From NCBI GenBank assembly GCA_046296295.1, contig JBKBLG010000017.1:1-64000 (forward strand): DNA of 64,000 nt, read 5' to 3'. A program made the position numbers and the translations under genes. The first letter of the stretch is position 1, and the number at the start of each line of letters is the position of its first letter. Shown piece by piece: positions 43,870-52,671 of this stretch. This DNA comes from UBA10646 sp046296295 (GTDB taxonomy: Bacteria > Bacteroidota > Bacteroidia > Chitinophagales > Chitinophagaceae). The notes under the pieces are model-generated. The model was given only the letters and a program-made list of their open reading frames with translations, had not been told where the DNA came from and ran no database searches.

Positions 43870-44554
43870 GAAGCTGTTGCTGCTGTGCTTTTAAATACTT
43901 CTTACGCAAAATCAATCCTGGAATAAACCAGTTGAAAATGCCTACAAAACCTGCTAATAAATTATCGTACTGCGTAGTTACATACAGGCTGATGAAAAAG
44001 AGTATGATATTAATGATACCGCCTACAACCATCGATTTAATGTTCATACCTATTCCAGTAATAAGTGTAGGTATCGCATATAAAATCATCAGTAAGCTAA
44101 GGCTGCTAAATACATTCGGTGAAGTACTAACAATAGCTCCGGTAGCAATATTTCTGCGAACAATTTCTTCTCCATTTGCTTTTAAGATGGCAGCAGTTGC
44201 CGACGGTATGATATTAAAATAAAAAATCATTAAAAAAATACTCAGGCCGTATATGCTCCATACAGCGTTCAGCAAATCTTGCTGATGACTTTTTGCTTTA
44301 CGTTGCTGCTTACGCTCTTGATGTACTAAGTATGCCTGAGGTATTAAAGCTAGGGCGCAAAGCGACCAAGGATCGAACCATGCGTAATCAATGTTAAATT
44401 GATACTTACAAAAGCCAAGAAAGCCAGCGATACCAACAGTTGTACCCCATAGTAATGCACCTACACCATTTTCGTGTACGCCTGCTTTTGCTTTTTGAAT
44501 CATCTCGGTAATAAGCCGTAGACTTTCTTGTTCCGATAATTGTTTTTCGGCCAT
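43862..44554 (-). CDS. Multi-pass membrane protein, unknown (paralog 2)
   Basis: A 230-residue protein with a polar N-terminus (EQESLRLITEMIQKAKAGVHENG), then about six transmembrane helices, a Lys/Gln-rich cytoplasmic loop (QERKQQRKAKSHQQDLL near 80-95) and an IPGLILRKKYLKAQQQQ end. The same layout (SLRLIxxMIxKAK, basic loop, IPGxxLxKKY end) is found in the upstream gene 44582-45190, so the pair arose by duplication. No family name recognised with confidence. Usually such genes sit beside HTH_34 regulators in Bacteroidota, as here. Confidence 0.75.
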   Translation of the reverse strand: MAEKQLSEQESLRLITEMIQKAKAGVHENGVGALLWGTTVGIAGFLGFCKYQFNIDYAWFDPWSLCALALIPQAYLVHQERKQQRKAKSHQQDLLNAVWSIYGLSIFLMIFYFNIIPSATAAILKANGEEIVRRNIATGAIVSTSPNVFSSLSLLMILYAIPTLITGIGMNIKSMVVGGIINIILFFISLYVTTQYDNLLAGFVGIFNWFIPGLILRKKYLKAQQQQLHV

Positions 44555-44581
44555 AAATCAAGTGCTTTAGTGCATCGAATA

Positions 44582-45190
44582 TTATGATGTAGTGTGGTGT
44601 TGCTTATACTTTTTCTGAAGTAAATATCCGGGAATAATCCAAGCTGCAATTACGGCAACAGCTACTAATAACAACGCATTAACGTTAAGTGTAAAAGTGC
44701 AAATGATAGCTAACAACCAACATACAATACCTCCAATTTTAAGTGGTGTGAATTGCATTACAACCCCACTCAAAAAAGTAGGCATCCCATAGAGCATTAA
44801 TATAATGGGGTACATGAATATCCAATTGGTAAGTTTAAACACATTCAATACTATAAATGTTGCTACGCCTGCACATACTGCAAAGGTGATCCATATATAA
44901 CTAATGATATCCTCTGTATAGGTTTTGGCAGTTCGTTGCTTATCTTTTTTACGTAAGTATATGGCTTGAAAAATGCCGACCAGCCAAGTTAGCATCCAAA
45001 TCATTTCAGGACGCGGGATAATGTGTAACTGCCATTGAATACAAGCGTAATGAAAGAGTGCACAAAAACAAATGGTGTAGCCCCATAGTAAGTATAGAAA
45101 GCCATTATCAGCAAAATTATTCTTTGCTTTATTGATCATACTTTCTATGAGTTGCAAGCTTTGTAGCGGTTGTAAACTATCGTTTTGCAT
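44582..45190 (-). CDS. Multi-pass membrane protein, unknown (paralog 1)
   Basis: A 202-residue paralog of the next gene: N-terminus SLQLIESMINKAKNNFADNG, five to six membrane helices, basic loop LRKKDKQRTAKTYTEDI, end IIPGYLLQKKYKQHH. First gene of the three-gene unit with its paralog (27-bp gap) and the wHTH regulator. The tandem pair plus regulator suggests a two-subunit membrane system under local control; this is inference. Confidence 0.75.
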   Translation of the reverse strand: MQNDSLQPLQSLQLIESMINKAKNNFADNGFLYLLWGYTICFCALFHYACIQWQLHIIPRPEMIWMLTWLVGIFQAIYLRKKDKQRTAKTYTEDIISYIWITFAVCAGVATFIVLNVFKLTNWIFMYPIILMLYGMPTFLSGVVMQFTPLKIGGIVCWLLAIICTFTLNVNALLLVAVAVIAAWIIPGYLLQKKYKQHHTTS

Positions 45191-45250
45191 AGTGCAAATT
45201 TGTTGCTAATTCAGTAGTGTTTAAAAAGCATTTATACACAGTTATGTACT

Positions 45251-45277
45251 TATGGGGCGGCCTTCGGCCGCCCCATA
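45251..45277 (-). terminator. GC-rich hairpin ending the TonB-receptor operon
   Basis: Stem TATGGGGCGGC/GCCGCCCCATA with loop CTTCG, 14 nt after the stop of the TPR protein gene at 45291. The stem nearly matches the hairpin at 26047. Confidence 0.7.
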
Positions 45278-45290
45278 AATACAACCATAT

Positions 45291-45926
45291 TTAACCACAC
45301 TTGGCTAACATATCGGCAGCTTGTGTTTCGCCCCAACTAGGCATTAGTGGGTTGGTTTTGGGTTGCGATTTATACAAATCAACCGCTTTCTGAAACATAG
45401 GCTTGGCTTTGTCTTTACCACCGCCAAATGCTGGTGGTGTATTAAACATGCTTTGGCCTTGCATGTAATACAAACGCGGATTGTTTTTATCGAGTTTAAA
45501 ACCCTCATCTAATGCTGTTTGTGCCATTTGCCCATACTGTTGCCAACGATTCATAGGATCTACCATCATTTGAATGGTAGCGGCCATATAGCGTACCACA
45601 TACAATTCGCTATTATTATCGAGTGCTGCAGCCTTATCGCAAAGTTCACGAGCTTTATTTCCTACTGCATCTTTATCAATTTTAGTACTGCTAAAACCAG
45701 CGTAGGCTTGGCACAATGCAGCGTAATAATAGGGTAACCATTGTGTTTTTTCTGCTTCGGCAATTCGTTCAAACTTACTAGCAAGTTCAAGCCAAGATTC
45801 AGCAGTTTTTGCATCACCCATTTGTTGCAAAGTGCTGCCCATAGCACTGTAATACTTTTCACTTTGTGCATTGGTAGTAGTTACGATACTTACTACGAAT
45901 ACTGCAAATACGAGTAGTTTTTTCAT
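45291..45926 (-). CDS. Exported TPR-like protein
   Basis: A 211-residue protein with signal peptide MKKLLVFAVFVVSIVTTTNAQ, followed by alpha-helical repeats of tetratricopeptide character (KTAESWLELASKFERIAEAE; AALCQAYAG; NPRLYYMQGQSMFNTPPAFGGG). The FGGGKDKAKPMFQKA segment recurs in Bacteroidota periplasmic TPR proteins. Probably periplasmic. It is the last gene of the TonB-receptor / 2TM / TPR unit, so a role in envelope transport is plausible but unproven. Confidence 0.78.
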   Translation of the reverse strand: MKKLLVFAVFVVSIVTTTNAQSEKYYSAMGSTLQQMGDAKTAESWLELASKFERIAEAEKTQWLPYYYAALCQAYAGFSSTKIDKDAVGNKARELCDKAAALDNNSELYVVRYMAATIQMMVDPMNRWQQYGQMAQTALDEGFKLDKNNPRLYYMQGQSMFNTPPAFGGGKDKAKPMFQKAVDLYKSQPKTNPLMPSWGETQAADMLAKCG

Positions 45927-45978
45927 TGTATTATTTTTTAAATATTTAAGAAAAGGTTTAGGGTTGTAACGCGTTGTA

Positions 45979-46266
45979 TTAAGGTTGTTGTTGCTTTAGT
46001 TTTTCATATTCTTTTTCTACCGAAAACCAATTATTGTTTTGATAAGCTGCGAGATAATTGAAAACCAAACCCAAGCCCCACCCTAACATGGGCCAAATGG
46101 GCCAGAAGTGAACAGCTCTTCCGGTAAAAGAAGTAGTATAGAACCAGATACCTACCAGAAAAGCATTTACCGCAAGGTAACTTACTAAACCACGTTTAAA
46201 GCTGGCTCGCTTTTTTGCAAGCTCCCACGCAGGGTCAACGTTTGAAATGCTGTGTTGCGATTGCAT
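45979..46266 (-). CDS. 2TM domain membrane protein
   Basis: A 95-residue protein of the 2TM family: DPAWELAKKRASFKRGLVSY, first helix AVNAFLVGIWFYTT, WPIWPMLGWGLGLVFNYL as second helix, and an amphipathic end EKEYEKLKQQQ. In other Bacteroidota this domain is sometimes fused to LytTR-type regulators, but here it is free-standing. It lies 22 bp after the TonB-receptor stop in the same operon. Element 46164 is inside, read as YLAVNA. Confidence 0.83.
   Translation of the reverse strand: MQSQHSISNVDPAWELAKKRASFKRGLVSYLAVNAFLVGIWFYTTSFTGRAVHFWPIWPMLGWGLGLVFNYLAAYQNNNWFSVEKEYEKLKQQQP
46164..46177 (+). repeat. Dispersed element inside the 2TM gene
   Basis: CATTTACCGCAAGG on +; gene frame L-A-V-N. 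Confidence 0.85.
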
Positions 46267-46288
46267 AACTTAAATTTTAATATTTTGA

Positions 46289-48499
46289 TTATAAATTGTT
46301 ATTAATAGCATCTTGTCTTCTATCTACACCCCAACTTAAAAACACACCTAAGAAAAAGAACTGTTGTGCTGGCGGCTCAATGGCTACTTTGTTTTTGCCA
46401 TCGAAAGTGTAGTTATAACCAAATACCTGTTTTTGGTTAAGTACATTGGTAACACTTGCTACAACTACGGCGAATGCTTTATCTATTTTAGTAAGCCAGT
46501 TGGCGCTGAAACCAAGATTATTGAAATTGGGCGTAACACCACGGTCGGCTACTACCAACTTACCTGTAGCATCGGGCTGAAAGTTGTAGTACGGACGACC
46601 ACTAGCGAAGCTGTAGGTGAAGTTGAAACCTGTGTTAATACTGGTAAAGAATTTTTTAACCACTAAACTTGCGGTATGCCTTGCGGCAAATGTTGGACGC
46701 AGTGTACCAGGATAGTTTAAAAAATCTCGTTCTGTATCGAGGTAGCTATAACTAATCCAGTAATCGAGGCCACGTATAGTTTTTTTATCTCTAAGAAAAA
46801 ACTCAATTCCTTTTGCATAACCGCTGCCGTTATTAGTAGTAGCTGGTGCTGTTTTTACCAAATCAAAGTACTGCTTATGAAAAGCTTCTACCCGAAATAA
46901 TCGATCATTTTTGTTTAAAATGTAGTTCACTAAATAATGATCGGCTCGAGTGTAATTCAGTGCTTGCGTGAACAGCATTTGATTAAACTCAGGTCGCTGA
47001 TAATACATGCCATAGATAGCACTTACTTGAGCATGTTTGCCGGTTTTATAAGCAATACTTGCACGTGGCGCAATATTCCACTGATTGATAATGCTGTTAT
47101 GCTCTACACGTGTACCTACTTTAGCAGCAATATCGTTGGTGATATAAATATCGGCTTCGGCAAAGCCAGCAGTGAAGTGATCTTGCAAGCGTATACCGCG
47201 ACCGTTAAAGCCACTATACGTATTGTTATACCAATATTCTGAGCCAAAACGCAATACGCTAATACCACTTAAACGCTTATCAAAAACCACTTTTGCTTGA
47301 GCTAAATCGCTTCTACTTTCAATCTGAAAGTTGGTATTATCTAACCAAGGCTTGCCAGTAGTAGTTACATTGTTGTTACTATTTTGTAACTGCTGAAAAA
47401 TATTATCGGTATTGGTACTGTAACTTAAACCAACATTCAACTTCCAACCATTACCCAAATTTTCGCGGTAGCTTAAGTTATTGTACCAGTTGTAGTTAAT
47501 AATATCAAACGCATTTTTCAAACCAGTACTATCAATATTAGGTCGGCGCAACCCAATACGGCTAGCACTGTATTGTGTATAATACTTAACCATACCCCCA
47601 CGTTTTGTTTTAAAACGCAGATTCGCATCGGCAGTATGAAATTCGGGCATGTGAAAATAATCGGGGCGCTGCGGTACAATACCAAAGTATACAGCTAAGT
47701 TGGTGTACCCGTAATTAACACCGTAGCTCAAATTTTTCTTCTTGTTAAGTCGCTGCGTACCGCCCCCTAAAAACACAGTGCTTACGCTAACGGTAGCTTC
47801 ACTACGTGTTGGCAAATCAATACTTTCTAAAATCAATGCACTACTTAGCGCTTGCCCGTACAAAGCACTATAACCACCGGTACTAAAAACAGTTCCTTTG
47901 AACAAATTGGGTGAAAAGCGACCTCTACTAGCAATATCAGGAATGCTCGCATTAAAGGGCCTATCTACTGTAGTACCATCAATAAACTGCCTCGTTTCAA
48001 AGCCTGCACCACCTCTTACAAACAAGCCCTCTTGCTCACCAATTTGTTGAGCACCCGGTAGTGTTTTGGCGGCAGCAGTAATATCGGCATTAGCACCACC
48101 TGTTGTGTATACATCTAAGCTACTGAGTACAGTTGCGGCACGCTTTTTATCGCCAGCTTCAAAACTACCTGCCGTAACTGTTACGGCCTTTAACTCATCT
48201 AATGATTCTTTCAGCGAAAAATTTACCGTAAGGTTACCATTACCCAATACCACATTTTGCAACTGCTTAGCATACCCTACAATACTTGCTTCTAATTGAA
48301 AAACACCCTTTTCAGTAGTTTTAAAACTAAAGTTACCTGCGCTATCGGCAATGGCACCATCGTAGGTATTCACCAAAGTAACACTAGCACCTGTAAGCGG
48401 CTTGCCTTTGGTATCAAGCACTTTACCACTAATACGTGTTTGGGCACCCGCTACTGTTGCAAGCATAAAGATGATGATTAAAACGCCGTACAGTTTCAT
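46289..48499 (-). CDS. TonB-dependent outer-membrane receptor
   Basis: About 736 residues from ATG 48499 (MKLYGVLIIIFMLATVAGAQ signal peptide). The ORF's first ATG (48526) lies inside the -7 box and is rejected. After the signal comes a carboxypeptidase-regulatory-like domain (RISGKVLDTKGKPLTGASV ... near 22-100), a plug domain (QQIGEQEGLFVRGGAGFETRQFIDG), then a beta-barrel rich in aromatic strands. A single receptor without a SusD-type partner argues for iron, vitamin or other small-ligand uptake rather than glycans, but the substrate is unknown. Heads an operon with 2TM and TPR genes. Confidence 0.9.
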   Translation of the reverse strand: MKLYGVLIIIFMLATVAGAQTRISGKVLDTKGKPLTGASVTLVNTYDGAIADSAGNFSFKTTEKGVFQLEASIVGYAKQLQNVVLGNGNLTVNFSLKESLDELKAVTVTAGSFEAGDKKRAATVLSSLDVYTTGGANADITAAAKTLPGAQQIGEQEGLFVRGGAGFETRQFIDGTTVDRPFNASIPDIASRGRFSPNLFKGTVFSTGGYSALYGQALSSALILESIDLPTRSEATVSVSTVFLGGGTQRLNKKKNLSYGVNYGYTNLAVYFGIVPQRPDYFHMPEFHTADANLRFKTKRGGMVKYYTQYSASRIGLRRPNIDSTGLKNAFDIINYNWYNNLSYRENLGNGWKLNVGLSYSTNTDNIFQQLQNSNNNVTTTGKPWLDNTNFQIESRSDLAQAKVVFDKRLSGISVLRFGSEYWYNNTYSGFNGRGIRLQDHFTAGFAEADIYITNDIAAKVGTRVEHNSIINQWNIAPRASIAYKTGKHAQVSAIYGMYYQRPEFNQMLFTQALNYTRADHYLVNYILNKNDRLFRVEAFHKQYFDLVKTAPATTNNGSGYAKGIEFFLRDKKTIRGLDYWISYSYLDTERDFLNYPGTLRPTFAARHTASLVVKKFFTSINTGFNFTYSFASGRPYYNFQPDATGKLVVADRGVTPNFNNLGFSANWLTKIDKAFAVVVASVTNVLNQKQVFGYNYTFDGKNKVAIEPPAQQFFFLGVFLSWGVDRRQDAINNNL
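46679..46692 (-). repeat. Dispersed element, double variant, inside the receptor gene
   Basis: CCTTGCGGCAAATG on +; gene frame F-A-A-R. Confidence 0.7.
48220..48233 (+). repeat. Dispersed element inside the receptor gene
   Basis: AATTTACCGTAAGG on +; gene frame L-T-V-N-F. Confidence 0.82.
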
Positions 48500-48519
48500 A
48501 ATGGTATCATTTGAGGTAG

Positions 48520-48551
48520 CAAACATAGACTAGTTTATTTTATAAACCAAA
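48520..48551 (-). promoter_or_regulatory. Full Bacteroidota promoter of the TonB-receptor operon
   Basis: Minus-strand -33 TTTG (48548-48551), 20-nt spacer, -7 TATGTTTG (48520-48527). This is the only promoter in the window where I see both boxes at canonical spacing. Confidence 0.7.
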
Positions 48552-48576
48552 CTATTTTACAAATTATTTTAAAAAA

Positions 48577-48590
48577 CCTTGCGGTAAATG
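48577..48590 (-). repeat. Dispersed element, variant, intergenic
   Basis: CCTTGCGGTAAATG on +. Inverted pair with 48617 (12 of 14 positions complementary, 26-nt loop). Confidence 0.82.
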
Positions 48591-48616
48591 ATGGATGCTA
48601 GCCTACGCTACATTTT

Positions 48617-48630
48617 CATTTGCCGTAAGG
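48617..48630 (+). repeat. Dispersed element, variant, intergenic
   Basis: CATTTGCCGTAAGG on +; partner of 48577 between the divergent receptor and oxyR genes. Confidence 0.82.
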
Positions 48631-48804
48631 CACAAAAAAATTCGTGCTGAAACCTCGCACGATTGTACACTACCAATAACAACAACAACTACTACTATGA
48701 ATACAACTGATGCACCATGCTTGTGAATTACTTAAAATGCTGCTACACTAGTAAGATTTTATGAGTACCTTTAAGGTTAGTGAATAGCTGATTAGACAGG
48801 ATGT

Positions 48805-49740
48805 ATGACACTCACACAATTAGAATATATTATTGCCATTGATAATTACAGGCATTTTGCCCAGGCAGCGGCACATTGCCATGTAACACAACCCACGTTA
48901 AGTGCACAAGTGCAAAAGCTAGAAGAAACTTTGGGCGTTAAAATTTTCGATAGAAGTAAGCAGCCGGTACTACCTACTGAACAAGGTAAATTGATACTAC
49001 AACAGGCTCGTAAAATTATTGCAGAAAAAGAAGTTTTGCTAGAACACATAGCCGCCCAAAAGGGCATTATTGGTGGTACACTTAAACTTGGTATAATCCC
49101 AACATTAGCACCGTATTTATTACCATTATTTATTCCGGCATTCACGCAGCAATATCCCGATGTAACATTAATTGTACACGAATACACTACCGAAACCTTG
49201 TTGGTGAAGCTAAAAGAAGGTGCTATTGATGCAGGCTTATTAGTAACACCGCTCAACGATGTTGCTATAAAAGAAGATGTACTTTTTTATGAAGAACTGG
49301 TAGCTTATGTAAGCAAAAATCATCAGGCATATCAAAAAGAGTATGTATTGGCCAAAGATATTGATGCCAACCAGTTATGGCTTTTAGAGGAAGGTCATTG
49401 CTTTCGCAGCCAAATCATCAATTTGTGCGAATTGAAAAGGCAACACCAGCAAGGAGGGCATTTTGAGTATGAAGCCGGCAGCTTAGAAACCTTACGACGC
49501 ATGGTAGAACGCACCGGTGGCATTACCATACTACCCGAACTAGCCACACTCGACCTCAGTTCGCGGCAACAACAACACGTGAAGCGATTTAAACAACCTG
49601 CACCCGTAAGAGAGGTAAGCCTTATTACACATCGCGATTTTGTAAAGAAAAGACTTATTGAAGCACTAAAACAACAAATTTTACAGCATATTCCTGCACA
49701 TTTGCTAACACCAAAGAAGAAAAAAATCATCTCACTTTAA
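48805..49740 (+). CDS. oxyR: Hydrogen peroxide-sensing LysR-type regulator
   Basis: A 311-residue LysR-family activator: N-terminal wHTH MTLTQLEYIIAIDNYRHFAQAA ... TQPTLSAQVQKLEETLG, linker helix, and an OxyR-type sensor domain. The redox cysteines fall at C199 and C208 in EGHCFRSQIINLC, the same residue numbers and CX8C spacing as in E. coli OxyR, so peroxide sensing by a disulfide switch is expected. No catalase or peroxidase gene is adjacent. An imperfect -7 box TACCTTTA is upstream near 48765. The next gene begins 11 bp after its stop. Confidence 0.92.
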   Translation: MTLTQLEYIIAIDNYRHFAQAAAHCHVTQPTLSAQVQKLEETLGVKIFDRSKQPVLPTEQGKLILQQARKIIAEKEVLLEHIAAQKGIIGGTLKLGIIPTLAPYLLPLFIPAFTQQYPDVTLIVHEYTTETLLVKLKEGAIDAGLLVTPLNDVAIKEDVLFYEELVAYVSKNHQAYQKEYVLAKDIDANQLWLLEEGHCFRSQIINLCELKRQHQQGGHFEYEAGSLETLRRMVERTGGITILPELATLDLSSRQQQHVKRFKQPAPVREVSLITHRDFVKKRLIEALKQQILQHIPAHLLTPKKKKIISL

Positions 49741-49751
49741 AAAATACTACT

Positions 49752-50282
49752 ATGTTACGACTCACCATAATAGCTATGCTGTTTTGTACCGCAAGCTTAT
49801 CTGCACAAGCACAAATATCAATGCGAGGCGGTAGCGGTAATATGTACTACAACCGCATTTTCGATGCCGACCGAATGCAATATCCACCCGTATTTGTGCC
49901 TGGCAAAGACTCGTTACAGCGCTTTTATTTGAGCAACTTTACTGCGTTCGATAGTGTAGCTTATTGGGCTATTAATGCCGGCGATACCGCTAAGTACATT
50001 CGTATATACGTGTCGTTTGTGATAGATGACAACGGCGCTTTATACAATCCTATGTTTGAGAAAGTGGGTACAACACGTTATGCGTCGAGTGAAAATACCC
50101 TTACGGTAAAATATTTTTTCGACCATAAACCAATGTTACAAACAGCTGTAGAAGAGATGCTCCAAAACATGCCACTGTGGCGACCTGGTTTAGAAAACAA
50201 CATTAAAGTAAAGGCAAGAGTACACAGCTATTTTCAATTTTGGCTAGGTATTAATCCGCCACCGTCAAGTGGAGCATTATAA
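49752..50282 (+). CDS. Exported TonB C-terminal-like domain protein
   Basis: A 176-residue protein with signal peptide (about 1-20, ending SAQAQ). The C-terminal half (YVSFVIDDNGALYNPMFEKV ... VEEMLQNMPLWRPGLENN) follows the TonB-C pattern seen in Bacteroidota 'energy transducer' proteins, including the MPxWxPG motif. There is no N-terminal membrane anchor beyond the signal peptide, so it is not a full TonB. It lies 11 bp after oxyR, likely the same transcript, and overlaps the convergent GNAT gene by 6 bp. Function unknown. Confidence 0.65.
   Translation: MLRLTIIAMLFCTASLSAQAQISMRGGSGNMYYNRIFDADRMQYPPVFVPGKDSLQRFYLSNFTAFDSVAYWAINAGDTAKYIRIYVSFVIDDNGALYNPMFEKVGTTRYASSENTLTVKYFFDHKPMLQTAVEEMLQNMPLWRPGLENNIKVKARVHSYFQFWLGINPPPSSGAL
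50099..50112 (-). repeat. Dispersed element inside the TonB-C-like gene
   Basis: CCTTACGGTAAAAT; frame L-T-V-K. Confidence 0.75.
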
Positions 50283-50705
50283 TTTTTTCTCCATTAATAA
50301 ATGCGGTATGCCAAGTTCTAAAAACTCTGTACCTACCACCTTGTAGCCCAATTTTTCATAAAAGCCAAGTGCGGTTTTTCTAGCATGCATTTTTAAATAA
50401 CGGTAGCCTCTATCGCGGGCTACATTTTCGGCAAATTGTAACAACACTCTTCCAATACCCTTGCCTTGTAAGCCTTTGAGTACAGCCATTTGTCGAAGGC
50501 GAACGGTTTCTTTATCTATTTCGGTGAGTAAGCAGCATGCTTCAAGAACGCCATCATCAAAGCAGCCCATTAAAATATCAGATTTCTCATGTTCAAGTTC
50601 TTCTGGCGAAAACTGCATACCTAATGGTTTACGTAACAACTGATAACGCAAATCAACCATTTGCTGATATTGTGGACTTCCGTGATCAATCAATTGTAAT
50701 GCCAT
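50277..50705 (-). CDS. GNAT family N-acetyltransferase
   Basis: A 142-residue acetyltransferase. Motifs: VEACCLLTEIDKETVRLRQMAV (beta-4), acetyl-CoA loop GLQGKGIGRVLLQFAENVARDRGY (RGxGxG-type QGKGIG), and ALGFYEKLGYKVVG (motif B). Resembles ElaA/PhnO-like GNATs of unassigned substrate. Monocistronic, convergent with the TonB-C-like gene. Confidence 0.88.
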   Translation of the reverse strand: MALQLIDHGSPQYQQMVDLRYQLLRKPLGMQFSPEELEHEKSDILMGCFDDGVLEACCLLTEIDKETVRLRQMAVLKGLQGKGIGRVLLQFAENVARDRGYRYLKMHARKTALGFYEKLGYKVVGTEFLELGIPHLLMEKKL

Positions 50706-50752
50706 GGCAAGAATTTGACGGAAAATAAAGGTTTTTCGGCAATTTGCTTCAA

Positions 50753-50766
50753 CATTTACCGTAAGG
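50753..50766 (+). repeat. Dispersed element, exact, intergenic
   Basis: CATTTACCGTAAGG on +, 11 nt beyond the stop of the minus-strand ABC exporter gene. Confidence 0.92.
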
Positions 50767-50777
50767 TAAGCCGTTTT

Positions 50778-52607
50778 TTATTTCACTTCTTGCATATCTA
50801 CCAATCGCCTGTAAATACCATTTTGAGCTAATAAACTTTCGTGTGTACCACGTTCAGCGATTTCACCTTTTTGGAGTACTATAATTTCATCGGCATGGCG
50901 AATGGTACTAAGGCGGTGTGCAATAACAATACTGGTTCGGTTTTGCATCATATTATTGATAGCATCTTGCACTAAGCGTTCGCTTTCGGTATCGAGTGCA
51001 CTGGTGGCTTCGTCTAAAATGAGTATCGGAGGATTTTTAAGTAATGCTCTTGCAATGGTTACACGCTGGCGTTCGCCGCCGCTTAACTTGTTACCCCGGT
51101 CGCCAATGTTGGTATCGAAGCCTTGCTCTTTTTGTATAATGAAGTTGTATGCATTCGCAGCTTTAGCGGCTGCTTCAATGGCTTCGCGTGTTGCATTGGG
51201 TGTACCGAGTGCTATGTTATTGGCAATAGTATCGTTGAATAAAATGGCTTCTTGGGTTACAATACTAATGTGGTTTCGTAAGCTAGCGAGTTGGTATTCT
51301 TTAATATTAACACCATCTATCAATAATTCGCCACTACTAACATCGTGAAAGCGTGGCACTAAATCGGCAAGGGTACTTTTGCCACTGCCGCTACTGCCTA
51401 CCAAGGCAACCGTTTTGCCTTTTGGGATAGTTAGATTGATGTTCTTTAAAATGGTTACATCGTTATATGCGAAACTTACATTTTTAAAAGTAATGCCTTC
51501 TTGAAATTGTGTGAGTATTTTACCGTTAGGTGCATCTTGTACGGTATTGGGGGCATAAAGTACTTCTTCTATACGTTTAAGGGCACTGGTGCCACGCTGC
51601 ATGTTGTAGAATGCGGTACTTAGTGATTTTAATGGATTGATGATTTGACTAAACAAACCAATATAGGTAATGAATACGGCACCGCTTAAACCTAACCCTT
51701 GATTTTTTAATACTAACGCACCACCAAACCATAGAATTATAGCCAACACCAATACACCTAAAAACTCACTCATAGGGCTGGCCAAATCGCGTCTGAAGTT
51801 CATTTTGTTTTTAACTCGAAACAACTCGTTATTGGTATGCAAAAACTTATTGCGGATAAGTTGCTCTGCATTAAAGGCTTTAATAACACGCATACCGCCT
51901 AAGGTTTCTTCAAGAATACTCAAACCTTCTGAAGATTTTTCGGCTGCATCGTTACTTTGTTTTTTGAGGCTTTTGCTTACACGACCAATGATGAGCCCAG
52001 CCAAGGGTAGTAACACCAATAGCATTAATGATAATTGTGGGCTGATGAATATTAGCGAGCCTAGAATTACTACAACGCTAATGGGTTCTTTAATTAATCC
52101 ATCGAGTGTATTGGCAACGGCGCTTTCAAGTTCCCACGTATCGGTGGTCATGCGGCTCATTAAATCGCCTTTTCGGGCTTCTGTAAAATAGCCGATGGGA
52201 AGGGTTAAAATTTTATTGTACAAATCGTTCCGCAATTGAACCATCATACCATTACGCATGGGGCTCATTACATAGTAACTTAAGTACACGAACAGGTTTT
52301 TGAAAAAAATGGAAACCACAATAAAAATACAAATAGCGGCTAGCGCATACATTTTGCCTTTAGCCTTAATGATTTCGGCTAAATGGTATTTCACATAATC
52401 AAGTGCTACGTCTGAATCGAAGCTTAGTGTAACGGGCTTTTCAAGTGCCAAAGGCTTATCGGCATTGAAGATAACTTCCATAAATGGAAATAATGCCCCT
52501 ATACTTACCACACCAAACACAACACTTAATAAGATAAAAAGGAAGTAGAGAACAATATTGGTTTTGTACGATTTGAGATACTTTACTAACCCTAAATATT
52601 TCTTCAT
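50778..52607 (-). CDS. MsbA-like ABC exporter
   Basis: A 609-residue half-transporter with fused membrane and ATPase domains. Six membrane helices are spread through residues 18-320. The ATPase has Walker A VGSSGSGKSTL, signature LSGGERQR, Walker B LILDEATSALD and H-loop IVIAHRLST. Such proteins in Bacteroidota export lipid A core or other lipids, or peptides; the substrate here is uncertain. The gene is divergent from rbfA with a 64-bp gap. A dispersed element follows its stop. Confidence 0.92.
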   Translation of the reverse strand: MKKYLGLVKYLKSYKTNIVLYFLFILLSVVFGVVSIGALFPFMEVIFNADKPLALEKPVTLSFDSDVALDYVKYHLAEIIKAKGKMYALAAICIFIVVSIFFKNLFVYLSYYVMSPMRNGMMVQLRNDLYNKILTLPIGYFTEARKGDLMSRMTTDTWELESAVANTLDGLIKEPISVVVILGSLIFISPQLSLMLLVLLPLAGLIIGRVSKSLKKQSNDAAEKSSEGLSILEETLGGMRVIKAFNAEQLIRNKFLHTNNELFRVKNKMNFRRDLASPMSEFLGVLVLAIILWFGGALVLKNQGLGLSGAVFITYIGLFSQIINPLKSLSTAFYNMQRGTSALKRIEEVLYAPNTVQDAPNGKILTQFQEGITFKNVSFAYNDVTILKNINLTIPKGKTVALVGSSGSGKSTLADLVPRFHDVSSGELLIDGVNIKEYQLASLRNHISIVTQEAILFNDTIANNIALGTPNATREAIEAAAKAANAYNFIIQKEQGFDTNIGDRGNKLSGGERQRVTIARALLKNPPILILDEATSALDTESERLVQDAINNMMQNRTSIVIAHRLSTIRHADEIIVLQKGEIAERGTHESLLAQNGIYRRLVDMQEVK

Positions 52608-52642
52608 TCAAGTTCTTTTCGCCAAAAGGCCACTAAAGAGAT

Positions 52643-52650
52643 TATTTTTG
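52643..52650 (+). promoter_or_regulatory. -7 box of rbfA
   Basis: TATTTTTG, 21 nt before the ATG at 52672. Confidence 0.55.
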
Positions 52651-52671
52651 CAATTACAAAAGTAATAACAA

